Source of the DNA: Microbulbifer sp. A4B17
GTDB lineage: Bacteria > Pseudomonadota > Gammaproteobacteria > Pseudomonadales > Cellvibrionaceae
Assembly (NCBI RefSeq): GCF_003076275.1
Contig: NZ_CP029064.1
Span: forward strand, 2,304,501-2,368,500
Length of the DNA stretch: 64,000 nt
Reading direction: 5' to 3'
The notes beneath the pieces were generated by a model. The model saw nothing but the letters and a program-made list of their open reading frames with translations, was not told where the DNA came from and did not search any database. Each line of letters opens with the position of its first letter. Position 1 is the first letter of the stretch. A program made the translations under genes and the position numbers. Below, one piece after another: positions 42,462 to 50,468 of this stretch.

Positions 42462-43727
42462 CTACTCACGAACACGATGTACTTTTAGTGGGGCGAAGGA
42501 GTCCTTATAGGATGTTCTAAATATCCATTCCTGGACATAAGCATAGAGTCTTACTACCCGCATAAAGTTGACATAAAAAATGCTATAAGCGGGGATATAT
42601 GGCCAGAGCGGAAGTGATTTAACTTTTGGGGTCGCGTAGGAGGCTAAAGCAAAAGTAATAGTATCGAGTGCAATCAGTATGACCTGGGCTCCTGCCAAAA
42701 TAAACCAGGAATTATTACCATAACGGACGAATAGCCAAATCATGTAAATTGGCAGAGCGATTGCGGCAATAACATTGAAAACCAAGAATTCATATTGGTG
42801 GAAGAACTCTTTAAATTGCATTCCCTCTCTGAATGGATTAATAAAATGTAGGTACTTTCGGTAGCGAAGACGGATAGCATCCCGTTCCCATCTAAAGCGT
42901 TGTCGCATCAGTACGCTAATACTGGTAGGGACATCGGTGTAACAAATTGCCTCTGGAGCAAACTCGACTTTCCAGCCGTAATCTCTCAGGCGGAAAGTAA
43001 TATCTAAGTCTTCACCCCCGCCAGCATCAAAGCCACCAATTTGCTCCATTGCAGACACTCTAAAGGCGCTGAAGGCACCGGAGGCGCAGCACATCTGGTC
43101 GAGCATCGCCAGAGAGTGTCGACCCAAGCAGATACTGATTACATATTCAATAGCCTGGAAAGAGCTGAGTATATTTTCCGTTGAGTTCCGAACAATCACA
43201 TTGCCCGAAACCACGCCAACCCTGGGATCGGCAAAGCCCTGCATCACATATTTCATTGCGTGGCGATCAAAGGTGCAATCACAGTCGATCGAAGCAATAA
43301 AATCGCCGCTTGAAAACCGCTGCCCTAAATTGAGCGCAGATGCTTTGCCACCACGCAACTCTGTTGCGTGCGCGCCATCAAGACGGCCTTTGTTTTGTAA
43401 GTAGTGGATGTCATCCCGGGTTTTATCTGTGGAGCCATCGCTGATGGCAATCACCTCATAGGGGATGTAACTCTGTTCCTGCAAGCGCTCTCCACACTTT
43501 TCAATTGAATTCTCTTCATTGTGCCCAGCGATAACGGCTGTAAGTCTACCTAGTGATTCAATATCTTCTTCGTATTCAGGTTTTGTGGCGAAAAAAAATA
43601 CTGAGGTAAAGAATGACATTAAATATCTTGGGAGCTCCAAAACCACAACGATCCAAAACATGGTAAAGAGGGTGGCGTAGCTTTGGGTTGCAAAGAAAGT
43701 TATTCCATCGTCAATCATTTCCCACAT
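42462..43727 (-). CDS. membrane-bound GT2 processive glycosyltransferase
   Basis: A 421-residue inner-membrane glycosyltransferase. One N-terminal membrane segment (about 15-42) precedes the GT2 catalytic domain: AVIAGHNEENSI near 64, DGSTDKT near 96, IDCDCTFD (DxD) near 147, GGGEDLDITFRL with the catalytic Asp near 236-247 and RQRFRWERD (QxxRW) near 275. Two to four membrane helices follow (about 310-400). This is the cellulose synthase/PgaC/Alg8 type that makes and extrudes a beta-linked polysaccharide. The monomer is unknown. It is paired with an HlyD-like protein, as Alg8 is with Alg44. ATG 43727 directly follows a TAA of a small upstream frame. Confidence 0.9.
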   Translation of the reverse strand: MWEMIDDGITFFATQSYATLFTMFWIVVVLELPRYLMSFFTSVFFFATKPEYEEDIESLGRLTAVIAGHNEENSIEKCGERLQEQSYIPYEVIAISDGSTDKTRDDIHYLQNKGRLDGAHATELRGGKASALNLGQRFSSGDFIASIDCDCTFDRHAMKYVMQGFADPRVGVVSGNVIVRNSTENILSSFQAIEYVISICLGRHSLAMLDQMCCASGAFSAFRVSAMEQIGGFDAGGGEDLDITFRLRDYGWKVEFAPEAICYTDVPTSISVLMRQRFRWERDAIRLRYRKYLHFINPFREGMQFKEFFHQYEFLVFNVIAAIALPIYMIWLFVRYGNNSWFILAGAQVILIALDTITFALASYATPKVKSLPLWPYIPAYSIFYVNFMRVVRLYAYVQEWIFRTSYKDSFAPLKVHRVRE

Positions 43728-43949
43728 TTAGGTGCGCTCTCTAACAAGACTCAACGATAGATGCTTGCGTAGAGCATGGCCCACGTAATTTGTATTTAAA
43801 CAAGTAGGGGGCGAGGGTGGTGAAACGCTGGTTTCTTGCCGCGAACCACCTGAGTCGGATGGGGTTGCAGTATGAAGAGGTGGTCTTACTCTTGGCTTCC
43901 ATTCATTGGTAAGGGCTTTAAATTCACTGCTTTTTAGGGTTAAGCCCAA
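43728..43949 (-). CDS. possible 73-residue Pro/Ser-rich ORF abutting the glycosyltransferase
   Basis: TTG 43949 to TAA 43728; its stop touches the ATG of the glycosyltransferase (TAAATG), and AGGGGG lies 8 bases before the TTG. The product is low in complexity in the middle (TPSDSGGSRQETSVSPPSPP) with no membrane segment. The tight junction suggests translational coupling, but codon content is unremarkable and I do not recognise it. It may be only an upstream leader reading frame. Confidence 0.3.
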   Translation of the reverse strand: MGLTLKSSEFKALTNEWKPRVRPPLHTATPSDSGGSRQETSVSPPSPPTCLNTNYVGHALRKHLSLSLVRERT

Positions 43950-44131
43950 TGTTTATACCCCCTGATCTTGGCCTTTGTTTCTGGATGAAGCAGCGCTCAA
44001 CAGGCCTAGTACGTATGAACCTGTGTAAGGAGGCACAGCTTCAATTACGGAGCAGCCATAAATCTCTCCACGAGGAAAAAACGATCTCTGAGATTGTCAG
44101 TATAGTCCACGGTGGTTTCGGGTGCCGAGCG

Positions 44132-44158
44132 CTGCTGGAGCCGGGGGCTCCAGGCAGT
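44132..44158. repeat. GC-rich hairpin between the first and second gene of the polysaccharide set
   Basis: CTGGAGCC GGG GGCTCCAG (44135-44153), eight perfect pairs. Rightward it is followed by CAGTTTTGC. Leftward, the direction of the operon, there is no T run, so it could be an RNA-stability or attenuation element between the small membrane-protein gene and the glycosyltransferase. Confidence 0.4.
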
Positions 44159-44209
44159 TTTGCATCTTGTAGAAAGAGGATATTTAGGGGTGAAATGACT
44201 GGTTAACTG

Positions 44210-44461
44210 CTAACGAACCTCAAGGTTAAGGTTGTATTGGGCGACCACGCGACCTATATAGCCCAACTTTAGAAATGTCGCACTAATCACCATAATGATA
44301 TGGCCGGCAACCTGTGCGGGAATTGAAAACAGGTGTGATAGGGGGTAGCAAATCACAATAGTCATAATCAGCAGAGGAACTGATAGTAGAAGGGTAAAGT
44401 TACCTGCTTTGAGGAGTAGCTTGAATCGCTCGCGCAGCAAAGGATTTTCTGTGTTCAGCAT
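44210..44461 (-). CDS. 83-residue two-helix membrane protein heading the polysaccharide set
   Basis: A small protein with two hydrophobic helices (about residues 20-42 and 48-70) and a charged N-terminus (NTENPLLRERFKLLLKAG). ATG 44461 has GAGG 6 bases upstream. I do not recognise the family. It is the first gene downstream of a consensus sigma-54 promoter (44499-44514) and two NorR-type boxes, leaving a leader of only about 27 bases, so its expression is probably controlled by the divergent NorR. It is 260-480 bases before the glycosyltransferase frame; whether one transcript covers both is not certain. Could be a small regulator or subunit of the polysaccharide synthase. Confidence 0.65.
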   Translation of the reverse strand: MLNTENPLLRERFKLLLKAGNFTLLLSVPLLIMTIVICYPLSHLFSIPAQVAGHIIMVISATFLKLGYIGRVVAQYNLNLEVR

Positions 44462-44498
44462 ATCGGCCTCTAGTATCGAACGGCGTCAAACTATCTGG

Positions 44499-44514
44499 AG
44501 CAACTGTTATGCCA
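44499..44514 (-). promoter_or_regulatory. sigma-54 (-24/-12) promoter
   Basis: On the leftward strand TGGCATAACAGTTGCT: GG and GC are separated by exactly ten bases and the match to consensus TGGCAC-N5-TTGCT has one difference. The predicted transcript start is near 44488, about 27 bases before the ATG of the 83-residue membrane protein. Sigma-54 promoters need an activator such as the NorR encoded next door. Confidence 0.8.
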
Positions 44515-44567
44515 ACCATAAAAACTAATAAAAACAACAGGTTATTGGTTTTCTTATCTCTAAATGT

Positions 44568-44604
44568 GTCAAATTGACCTGATTTGAAAGTGTGTCATAA
44601 TGAC
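44568..44604. promoter_or_regulatory. two NorR-type boxes (GTCA-N3-TGAC)
   Basis: GTCAAATTGAC (44568-44578) and GTCATAATGAC (44594-44604) are perfect dyads that fit the NorR core GT-N7-AC. Their centres lie about 85 and 111 bases upstream of the predicted sigma-54 transcript start, a normal enhancer distance, and about 30-60 bases before the norR start, so they may also mediate autorepression. Confidence 0.72.
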
Positions 44605-44633
44605 TTAAATAGATCTTTTTGACTGATGCAGCT

Positions 44634-46205
44634 ATGGTAGATACCAACGCGACCCTGTTACTTGAAGTAGCTTTGGACTTGGCCAATAGCCTCAACAACA
44701 GCGATCGGTTTGAGCGCTTACTGTCCACCATTCGCAAGGCGATCAAGTGCGATGCGGTTGCCCTGCTCGGTCTCAATGGGGACACTCTCACTCCCCTTGC
44801 AGTACAGGGCCTTGCCCGGCGAACGCTGGGGCGGCGCTTTATGATCGATGAGCATCCACGGCTGGCGCAGATCTGCGCTTCGGAACACCCGATGCGATTC
44901 CCGTCAGACTGCAAGCTGCCTGACCCTTTTGACGGTTTGCTTTTAGACCGGGAAGGAGATCTCCCCGTGCACTCATGTATGGGGCTGCCCCTTTATTCGG
45001 ACAATCACTTAATTGGCCTGGTGACAGTGGATAGTATGTCAGCAGATGCCTATGCCCGAATCAGCGATCGCACTCTCGAGTTGATCGCCGCTTTGTCTGC
45101 GGCCACCTTGCGCACAGCCCTTGAGCTCAAAGCCCTATCGCACTCCGCCGAGCACGCCGAACAACTGGTGAAAGACCTCACTCAACAAGCACTGGAGAGG
45201 GATGGCGGTGAATTAATCGGTGAGAGCGCGGAAATGCAGGCCCTGCGCAGTGAGATAGAACTGGTCTCAGGATCTGACTATAACGTGTTGATTCTCGGAG
45301 AAACTGGCGTGGGGAAGGAGCTGGTGGCCCGCACGGTTCACAGGTTATCGGCTCGCAAAGACAAGCCCCTGGTTTATTTAAACTGCGCCTCTTTAACTGA
45401 AACTCTGGCGGAAGCTGAGCTCTTCGGTCATTCAAAGGGAGCTTTCACTGGAGCTGACCGCGAAAGGCCCGGTAAGTTTTTGCTGGCGAATGGGGGGACC
45501 ATCTTCCTCGATGAAGTTGGAGAGCTTCCACTTGTGGTACAGAGCAAGTTACTGCGGGTGTTGCAGAGTGGTGAGATTCAGCCAGTAGGCAAGGATACAG
45601 TGCAGCATGTAGATGTGCGTATTGTTGCGGCGACCAACCGGGATTTACAAAAAGGGATTGAAAACGGCACCTTCCGTGCGGATCTTTACCACCGTCTTTC
45701 CGTGTACCCCCTTGAAGTCCCACCCCTGTGCCGAAGAGGCAATGATGTTCTGCTGCTGGCCGATTACTTTTTAGAGCGATCTCGAAGGAAGCTGGGTTTC
45801 CGTCAGCTGCGGCTCAGCACAGAAGCCTCCAATAAGCTAAAGCGTTACGCTTGGCCGGGCAATGTTCGCGAGCTGGAGCATATTATCAGTCGCGCTGCTC
45901 TCAGGGCTCGCAAAGGTAGCTCTCCCGAAGCCATTGTTGCGATTACAGCGACACAAATTGAAATTCCGGACGACCAGGTTGTTCAACTTGCTGAACAAAA
46001 ACCGGTGGAACCACTATCCGAACCGCTTGATCTTAGGAGAGAAACTGAGAACTACCAGCGCGAACTTATCGGGTGCGCCCTGATGGAGACAGGTGGCAAC
46101 TGGAGCAAAGCAGCAAAATTACTATCGGTAGATCGGGGGAACCTGGTGCGCCTTGCCAAAAGGCTGGGTATTTATATTAAGAAAGATATTGTTTGCGGGA
46201 AGTAA
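44634..46205 (+). CDS. norR: NorR, nitric-oxide-sensing sigma-54 activator
   Basis: A 523-residue enhancer-binding protein: GAF domain (about residues 1-170), AAA+ domain (about 190-420) and Fis-type HTH (about 475-520). The non-haem iron site of E. coli NorR is conserved: GRRF and HPRL (Arg76), LPDPFDG (Asp97, Asp100), PVHSCMG (His, Cys) and TVDS (Asp133). Walker A is GETGVGKE, Walker [11 protein letters not shown] and the sigma-54 contact loop GAFTGA is intact. ATG 44634 gives the family start; TTG 44619 is in frame. No NO reductase or flavohaemoglobin gene adjoins it; the divergent sigma-54 promoter drives the polysaccharide-type set instead. Confidence 0.92.
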   Translation: MVDTNATLLLEVALDLANSLNNSDRFERLLSTIRKAIKCDAVALLGLNGDTLTPLAVQGLARRTLGRRFMIDEHPRLAQICASEHPMRFPSDCKLPDPFDGLLLDREGDLPVHSCMGLPLYSDNHLIGLVTVDSMSADAYARISDRTLELIAALSAATLRTALELKALSHSAEHAEQLVKDLTQQALERDGGELIGESAEMQALRSEIELVSGSDYNVLILGETGVGKELVARTVHRLSARKDKPLVYLNCASLTETLAEAELFGHSKGAFTGADRERPGKFLLANGGTIFLDEVGELPLVVQSKLLRVLQSGEIQPVGKDTVQHVDVRIVAATNRDLQKGIENGTFRADLYHRLSVYPLEVPPLCRRGNDVLLLADYFLERSRRKLGFRQLRLSTEASNKLKRYAWPGNVRELEHIISRAALRARKGSSPEAIVAITATQIEIPDDQVVQLAEQKPVEPLSEPLDLRRETENYQRELIGCALMETGGNWSKAAKLLSVDRGNLVRLAKRLGIYIKKDIVCGK

Positions 46206-46214
46206 TTTACTTAA

Positions 46215-46394
46215 GGAGCCTCTGAATGATTCCGTAAATCGCTCTTAAAGCCCCCTTGGGTGAGCCTTGAAGGCCACACAGCAACTGCTTGCGGGCCTTA
46301 CAAAGGACTTTTGTGGATATTCGCGGCAAGCTAAGCCTAACATCTTCAGCCTTGGAGGCCGGCAGAGATATTACGGAATTATTCAGGGTCTACC
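46215..46394. mobile_element. 180-bp MITE-like element with imperfect terminal inverted repeats
   Basis: The ends, GGAGCCTCTGAATGATTCCG at the left and the complement of GGTAGACCCTGAATAATTCC at the right, share the core CTGAATRATTCCGTAA in opposite orientation (15 of 16 positions). They are flanked by TTAA on the left and CTAA on the right, which would fit a 3-4 base target duplication of IS5-like type. There is no ORF inside. It sits directly between the norR stop and the start region of a small membrane-protein gene. Confidence 0.6.
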
Positions 46395-46410
46395 TAAATA
46401 AGGAATAGCG

Positions 46411-46683
46411 ATGAAAATTTCAGATAAAGGGTTGCGGCTTTCTGCGATAGCAGGACTAATTTTCCTGGCAATCGGCTTGTTGGCATTTGTATATAACTGG
46501 AAAGTTGTCGGTGGGGGTTGGCCGTACTTTAGTACCTTTTTGTTTCCTGGAAATCTAGTATTGGCTTTATTCTCTGAAGAAATTGACTTTTGGCCAAAGT
46601 TTGCGCTTCAGATGAGTGGTCAGTTTTTGCTCCCCTTCTTGGCTATGATGGGCATTATCAGCTTCAAAGATTGGTTAAAGTGA
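46411..46683 (+). CDS. 90-residue membrane protein of unknown function
   Basis: A small protein with a helix at about residues 10-28, a possible re-entrant aromatic segment (GGGWPYFSTFLFPGNLVLALF, in the middle) and a third helix at about 68-84. The ribosome site AAGGAATAGCG before ATG 46411 is good. I do not recognise the family. It is 47 bases before the next membrane-protein gene on the same strand and both probably form an operon; a MITE lies immediately upstream and may supply or interrupt its promoter. Confidence 0.6.
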   Translation: MKISDKGLRLSAIAGLIFLAIGLLAFVYNWKVVGGGWPYFSTFLFPGNLVLALFSEEIDFWPKFALQMSGQFLLPFLAMMGIISFKDWLK

Positions 46684-46729
46684 TAGTATTGTGATTTGAC
46701 TCACTGTACCTCTATTTACAGGGCAGGCA

Positions 46730-47752
46730 ATGAATACCACCCTAAAAAAGAAATTCCCACTTTTATTTTTTGTCTGCATTTCTGTTTTTTGGGGGTTTTA
46801 CTATAGCTCTAGTAGCCCATTAAATGACTACAATCGAGCGAATTACGAGTGGTTGTTGTTAATTGATGGACTGATTGTCTTACCGATACTGTGCTTGATT
46901 TGTTCCGAAAACAAGCAAGAGGCATTGCTGAAAACACTGGTTTTAGGCAGCTTGGTGGTATTAGTGGGTAGCTATATTATTCCTGATGAAAATAAAGTCC
47001 TGTGGCCATACCTGGAAATGGGCCAATACCTATTGTTGGCAGGCCTGGTTTTAGTCGAAGTGATGGCCGTAGCTACTATGTGTTTGGCTATTGGGGCGGC
47101 ACTCGTCAACCGGGAAGATCCTGATATCGCAATACAGTCTTCAGTTGAGAAGTATACAGGTGGGGAAATGTTGGCGAAAATACTGGAGTTTGAAGCTCGG
47201 ATTTGGATGTTCGCGCTCTTTGGCCACCGTATTGACTTCTGCCAGTATCAGGGTGATAGACATTTTAGTTATCATCTGAAGGACGGTGCTAAAACAACTG
47301 CACTTGGTTTTATTTTTATTATTTTATTTGAACTGCCAATAGTGCATATCTTTTTACATTTTCTTTGGTCGCCTTTGGCGGCGAATATTGTCAGTTTTTT
47401 AACCCTTTTGGGGCTCTTATTTTTAGTTGCGGAATATAAAACCCTGGGGCGAAGGCCGATATCACTTGATAATGGCTATCTTGTGATTAGATTTGGCCTA
47501 ATGAATCGAAGGAGTATAGCTTTGGATGATATACAATCTATAACTCAAAACTCGGTATACATCCCAAGATCGAAAACTGTAAAGCGTTATAACTTTTCCG
47601 GTAACCCAAATGTTGTTATCGAGCTTAAGAATCGGGCAGGGCAGGTGAGATATATTTATATCGGGGTCGATCAACCCACAGAATTAATTAGTGCTGTGAA
47701 CGATGCCATGGTTGGATTGACAGCATCGTATCGCAGCACTCAATCAATTTAA
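46730..47752 (+). CDS. polytopic membrane protein with C-terminal PH-like region
   Basis: A 340-residue protein with about six hydrophobic helices in two groups (about residues 8-125 and 195-235) and a soluble C-terminus (about 245-330). The stretch RRPISLDNGYLVIRFGLMNRR followed by SIALDDIQSI is patterned like bacterial PH (bPH) domains. I do not recognise the whole protein. AGGGCAGG precedes ATG 46730. It follows the 90-residue membrane protein and is convergent with the P-type ATPase gene. No function is proposed. Confidence 0.6.
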   Translation: MNTTLKKKFPLLFFVCISVFWGFYYSSSSPLNDYNRANYEWLLLIDGLIVLPILCLICSENKQEALLKTLVLGSLVVLVGSYIIPDENKVLWPYLEMGQYLLLAGLVLVEVMAVATMCLAIGAALVNREDPDIAIQSSVEKYTGGEMLAKILEFEARIWMFALFGHRIDFCQYQGDRHFSYHLKDGAKTTALGFIFIILFELPIVHIFLHFLWSPLAANIVSFLTLLGLLFLVAEYKTLGRRPISLDNGYLVIRFGLMNRRSIALDDIQSITQNSVYIPRSKTVKRYNFSGNPNVVIELKNRAGQVRYIYIGVDQPTELISAVNDAMVGLTASYRSTQSI

Positions 47753-47760
47753 TAGAAAAC

Positions 47761-49947
47761 CTATTTCCGCATCACCCGGAGACCATTAAAGACCACGATC
47801 AGGCTGGTGCCCATATCGGCAAACACTGCCATCCACATGGTTGCTTCCCCAGCGAAGGCCAATGCCAGAAAGACCGCTTTAATACCCAGTGCCAGGATAA
47901 TATTTTGCCAAAGGATATGGGCTGTCGAACGAGACAACTGGATAAAAGTCGCGATCTTGCCCAGATTGTCATCCATCAGGGCGACATCGGCGGTTTCTAT
48001 CGCGGTGTCGGTTCCCGTTGCTCCCATTGCAAACCCGATATCCGCGCGGGCGAGGGCCGGAGCATCGTTAATACCATCGCCAACCATCCCAACATGGCCC
48101 CTCCCAGCTAAAGCCTCCACCTCGCGCAGCTTATCCTCCGGTAACAGGTTGCCTTGAGCCCGGTCGATACCGACTTGTCCGGCAATAGCATCTGCGGTGT
48201 GCTGGTTGTCGCCAGAAAGCATCAATGTTTTTACGCCCTGCTTATGAAGGCTCTCAATGGCGTGCCGGCTCGATTCCTTCACGGTATCGGCAACGGCAAA
48301 CATCGCCAGTACGGAGTTTTCGCGGATCAGCAGCACAACAGTTTTCCCTTCTGCTTCAAGGGCTCCCAACTGCTGCTCCAGTTCGGTTGAACAAATGCCC
48401 AGCTCTTCTAAAAGCCGGTGGTTTCCCAGGTAGCATTGATCCCCGTGAATTCTGCCCCGGACACCGCGCCCGACCAGGGCTTCGAAAGCATCCACGCCCT
48501 GCAGGCGATCGTGTGAAATCTGGGCAAAATCCAGTACCGCTTTAGATACCGGATGATCAGAGTGTTCGGCAAGGCTGGCGGCCAATATTTGAGCCTCCTC
48601 TGCAGCCATTGGCGCAATAACTTTGAAATCTGTAACGGTAGGCAGGCCGTGGGTGATGGTGCCGGTCTTATCCAGTGCCAGCCAGCGAAGGTGGCGCCCC
48701 TGCTCCAGGTAGGCCCCACCTTTAATCAGGATGCCGTGGCGGGTGGCTGAAGCCAAACCACTAACGATGGTGACGGGAGTCGCGATTACCAATGCGCAGG
48801 GACAGGCGATAACCAGTAAAACGAGAGCGCGATAGATCCATTCCATCCAGCTGCCGGCTAAAAACAAGGGTGGTATGACAGCGGTTGCCAGAGCAACAGC
48901 AAATACCAGGGGCGTATACCAACGGGCGAATTGATCGACAAAGCGCTGGGTAGGTGCGCGACTGCCTTGTGCGGCTTCCACCGCATGAATGATTCGGGCG
49001 AGCAGGTTATCGTTGGCGGCGGCTGTCGATTGGTATTCCAGTGCTCCAGATTCGTTAATACTGCCGGCGAAGAGCTCATCCCCGGGACCTTTGTCGATGG
49101 GAAGGCTCTCTCCGGTAATTGGGGCCTGGTTTACCGCTGAATTACCGCGCACCACTTGTCCATCAAGGGCGATACGCTCCCCCGGGCGCACCCGGATGAT
49201 TGTACCCAGTGGAACAGATTTGGCTGACATGGAAATCCACTCGCCATCCGGCCCCTGTACCGTGGCGGTTTCTGGGGCGAGGTTCATCAACTCCCGAATC
49301 GCGTTGCGGGCGCGATCCAGTGATTTGGCCTCAATTAGTTCCGCCAAGGTGAAAAGTACCATCACCATTGCCGCCTCGGGCCAGTGACCGATAAGCAGGG
49401 CGCCGGTGACTGCGATGGACATCAGCGCGTTCATATTCAGATTGCGGTTACTGAGCGCAATCCAACCTTTCTTATAGGTCGTGAGTCCACCGCCAGCGAT
49501 TGCGGCCAGTGCCAGTATCATCACCAGCCAGTTGTTGCCACCCTGAAGCCAATATACGACCTCAGATGCGATCGCTGCCAAACCGGCAGCACCCAACAAC
49601 CACCAGTTCGCCTGGGCGGTCGGTGGCGCGGAATCGATGTCATCTTCCGTGGCCAGGCGTGCGTCCAAGTCAAGAGGAGTAAGAGTGTTGAGGATCTTGC
49701 CCTCCATACCCGGCGCGTGGCGCACCTGTAGGATTCGCTGTACCAGATTAAAGTCCAGCTGGTAAATGCCCTGCATGCCGGATAGCTTGGCGCGTATCAG
49801 CCCCTCTTCAGTGGGGCAGTCCATCTTACTGATAGCGAATAGGGACAGATCCCCTTTGTCGCTGTTGTTATTGATGTTTTCAATCGGTGCTGTGGCTGCG
49901 GCCTGGGTAGCTCCGCTGCAACCGCAACTGGAATCGCGCTTGACCAT
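47761..49947 (-). CDS. Zn/Cd/Pb-exporting P1B-type ATPase (ZntA/CadA family)
   Basis: A 728-residue ATP-driven exporter of soft divalent metals. The N-terminus has CGCSG and a heavy-metal-associated domain in the variant form KMDCPTEE near residue 42, with the second Cys replaced by Glu, as common in Zn/Cd/Pb pumps. Core motifs: TGES near 273, CPC in the metal-binding helix near 381, DKTGT phosphorylation site near 425, SEHP (HP locus) near 475 and GDGINDAPAL near 628. MerR-type regulator gene and a MerR-type promoter with 19-base spacer stand directly upstream and divergent, which is the standard cadmium/lead/zinc control unit. Confidence 0.93.
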   Translation of the reverse strand: MVKRDSSCGCSGATQAAATAPIENINNNSDKGDLSLFAISKMDCPTEEGLIRAKLSGMQGIYQLDFNLVQRILQVRHAPGMEGKILNTLTPLDLDARLATEDDIDSAPPTAQANWWLLGAAGLAAIASEVVYWLQGGNNWLVMILALAAIAGGGLTTYKKGWIALSNRNLNMNALMSIAVTGALLIGHWPEAAMVMVLFTLAELIEAKSLDRARNAIRELMNLAPETATVQGPDGEWISMSAKSVPLGTIIRVRPGERIALDGQVVRGNSAVNQAPITGESLPIDKGPGDELFAGSINESGALEYQSTAAANDNLLARIIHAVEAAQGSRAPTQRFVDQFARWYTPLVFAVALATAVIPPLFLAGSWMEWIYRALVLLVIACPCALVIATPVTIVSGLASATRHGILIKGGAYLEQGRHLRWLALDKTGTITHGLPTVTDFKVIAPMAAEEAQILAASLAEHSDHPVSKAVLDFAQISHDRLQGVDAFEALVGRGVRGRIHGDQCYLGNHRLLEELGICSTELEQQLGALEAEGKTVVLLIRENSVLAMFAVADTVKESSRHAIESLHKQGVKTLMLSGDNQHTADAIAGQVGIDRAQGNLLPEDKLREVEALAGRGHVGMVGDGINDAPALARADIGFAMGATGTDTAIETADVALMDDNLGKIATFIQLSRSTAHILWQNIILALGIKAVFLALAFAGEATMWMAVFADMGTSLIVVFNGLRVMRK

Positions 49948-49982
49948 TATTCACTCTCGGATAGATCAGTCGGTGAGCCAGT

Positions 49983-50013
49983 ATTACAATCCCTCTAGTA
50001 ACTATAGAGTCAA
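49983..50013 (-). promoter_or_regulatory. MerR-type promoter/operator of the P-type ATPase
   Basis: Leftward strand: -35 TTGACT (50013-50008) and -10 TGTAAT (49988-49983) are separated by 19 bases, the over-long spacer typical of MerR-controlled promoters, and CTCTA...TAGAG dyad arms occupy that spacer. The CTATAGTTACTAGAGG core resembles known pbr and znt operators. Confidence 0.82.
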
Positions 50014-50024
50014 GAGGGAATGGC

Positions 50025-50459
50025 ATGGCCTACAAAATTGGCGAAGCTGCCAAGCGTGTTGGCTGCAAAGTAGAAACGGTGCGCTACTACGAGCAGGCGG
50101 GGTTACTGCCCGAGCCCGCGCGCTCAGAGGGTAATTTCCGGCTCTACTCAGAGTCACACCTGGAACAACTCCGCTTTATTCGCCACTGCCGCTCACTGGA
50201 TATTCCTCTTGAGGATATTCGCAACCTGTTGAGATTGAAAGAGACCCCGTCGCAAAGCTGTACTGATATTGATAGTGTGATTGATGAGCAAATTCAGAGA
50301 GTGGAGTTGCAACTGGAATCGCTAAAACAGCTGAGACATAACTTAATGGCTTTACGCAACCAATGTGGGGGTGGTCAGGTGATAAATGCCTGTGACATTA
50401 TGCGTGAGCTTGAGGATTGCAGCTGCCATGGTTATCCGGCAAGTAACAAAAAATGTTAG
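50025..50459 (+). CDS. MerR-family CadR/PbrR-type metal regulator
   Basis: A 144-residue MerR protein: winged HTH at residues 1-70 (KIGEAAKRVGCKVETVRYYEQAGLLPEPAR in pieces), dimer helix at about 80-115 and a metal loop. Cys residues at about 14, 78 (SQSC), 113 (NQCGGG), 121 (NACDIM) and a Cys-rich tail (DCSCHGY) match the CadR/PbrR group that senses Cd, Pb or Zn. Without metal it holds the 19-base-spacer promoter inactive, with metal it untwists it. AGAGGGA lies 6 bases before ATG 50025. Divergent from the ATPase it controls. Confidence 0.9.
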   Translation: MAYKIGEAAKRVGCKVETVRYYEQAGLLPEPARSEGNFRLYSESHLEQLRFIRHCRSLDIPLEDIRNLLRLKETPSQSCTDIDSVIDEQIQRVELQLESLKQLRHNLMALRNQCGGGQVINACDIMRELEDCSCHGYPASNKKC

Positions 50460-50468
50460 TCGTAAATT

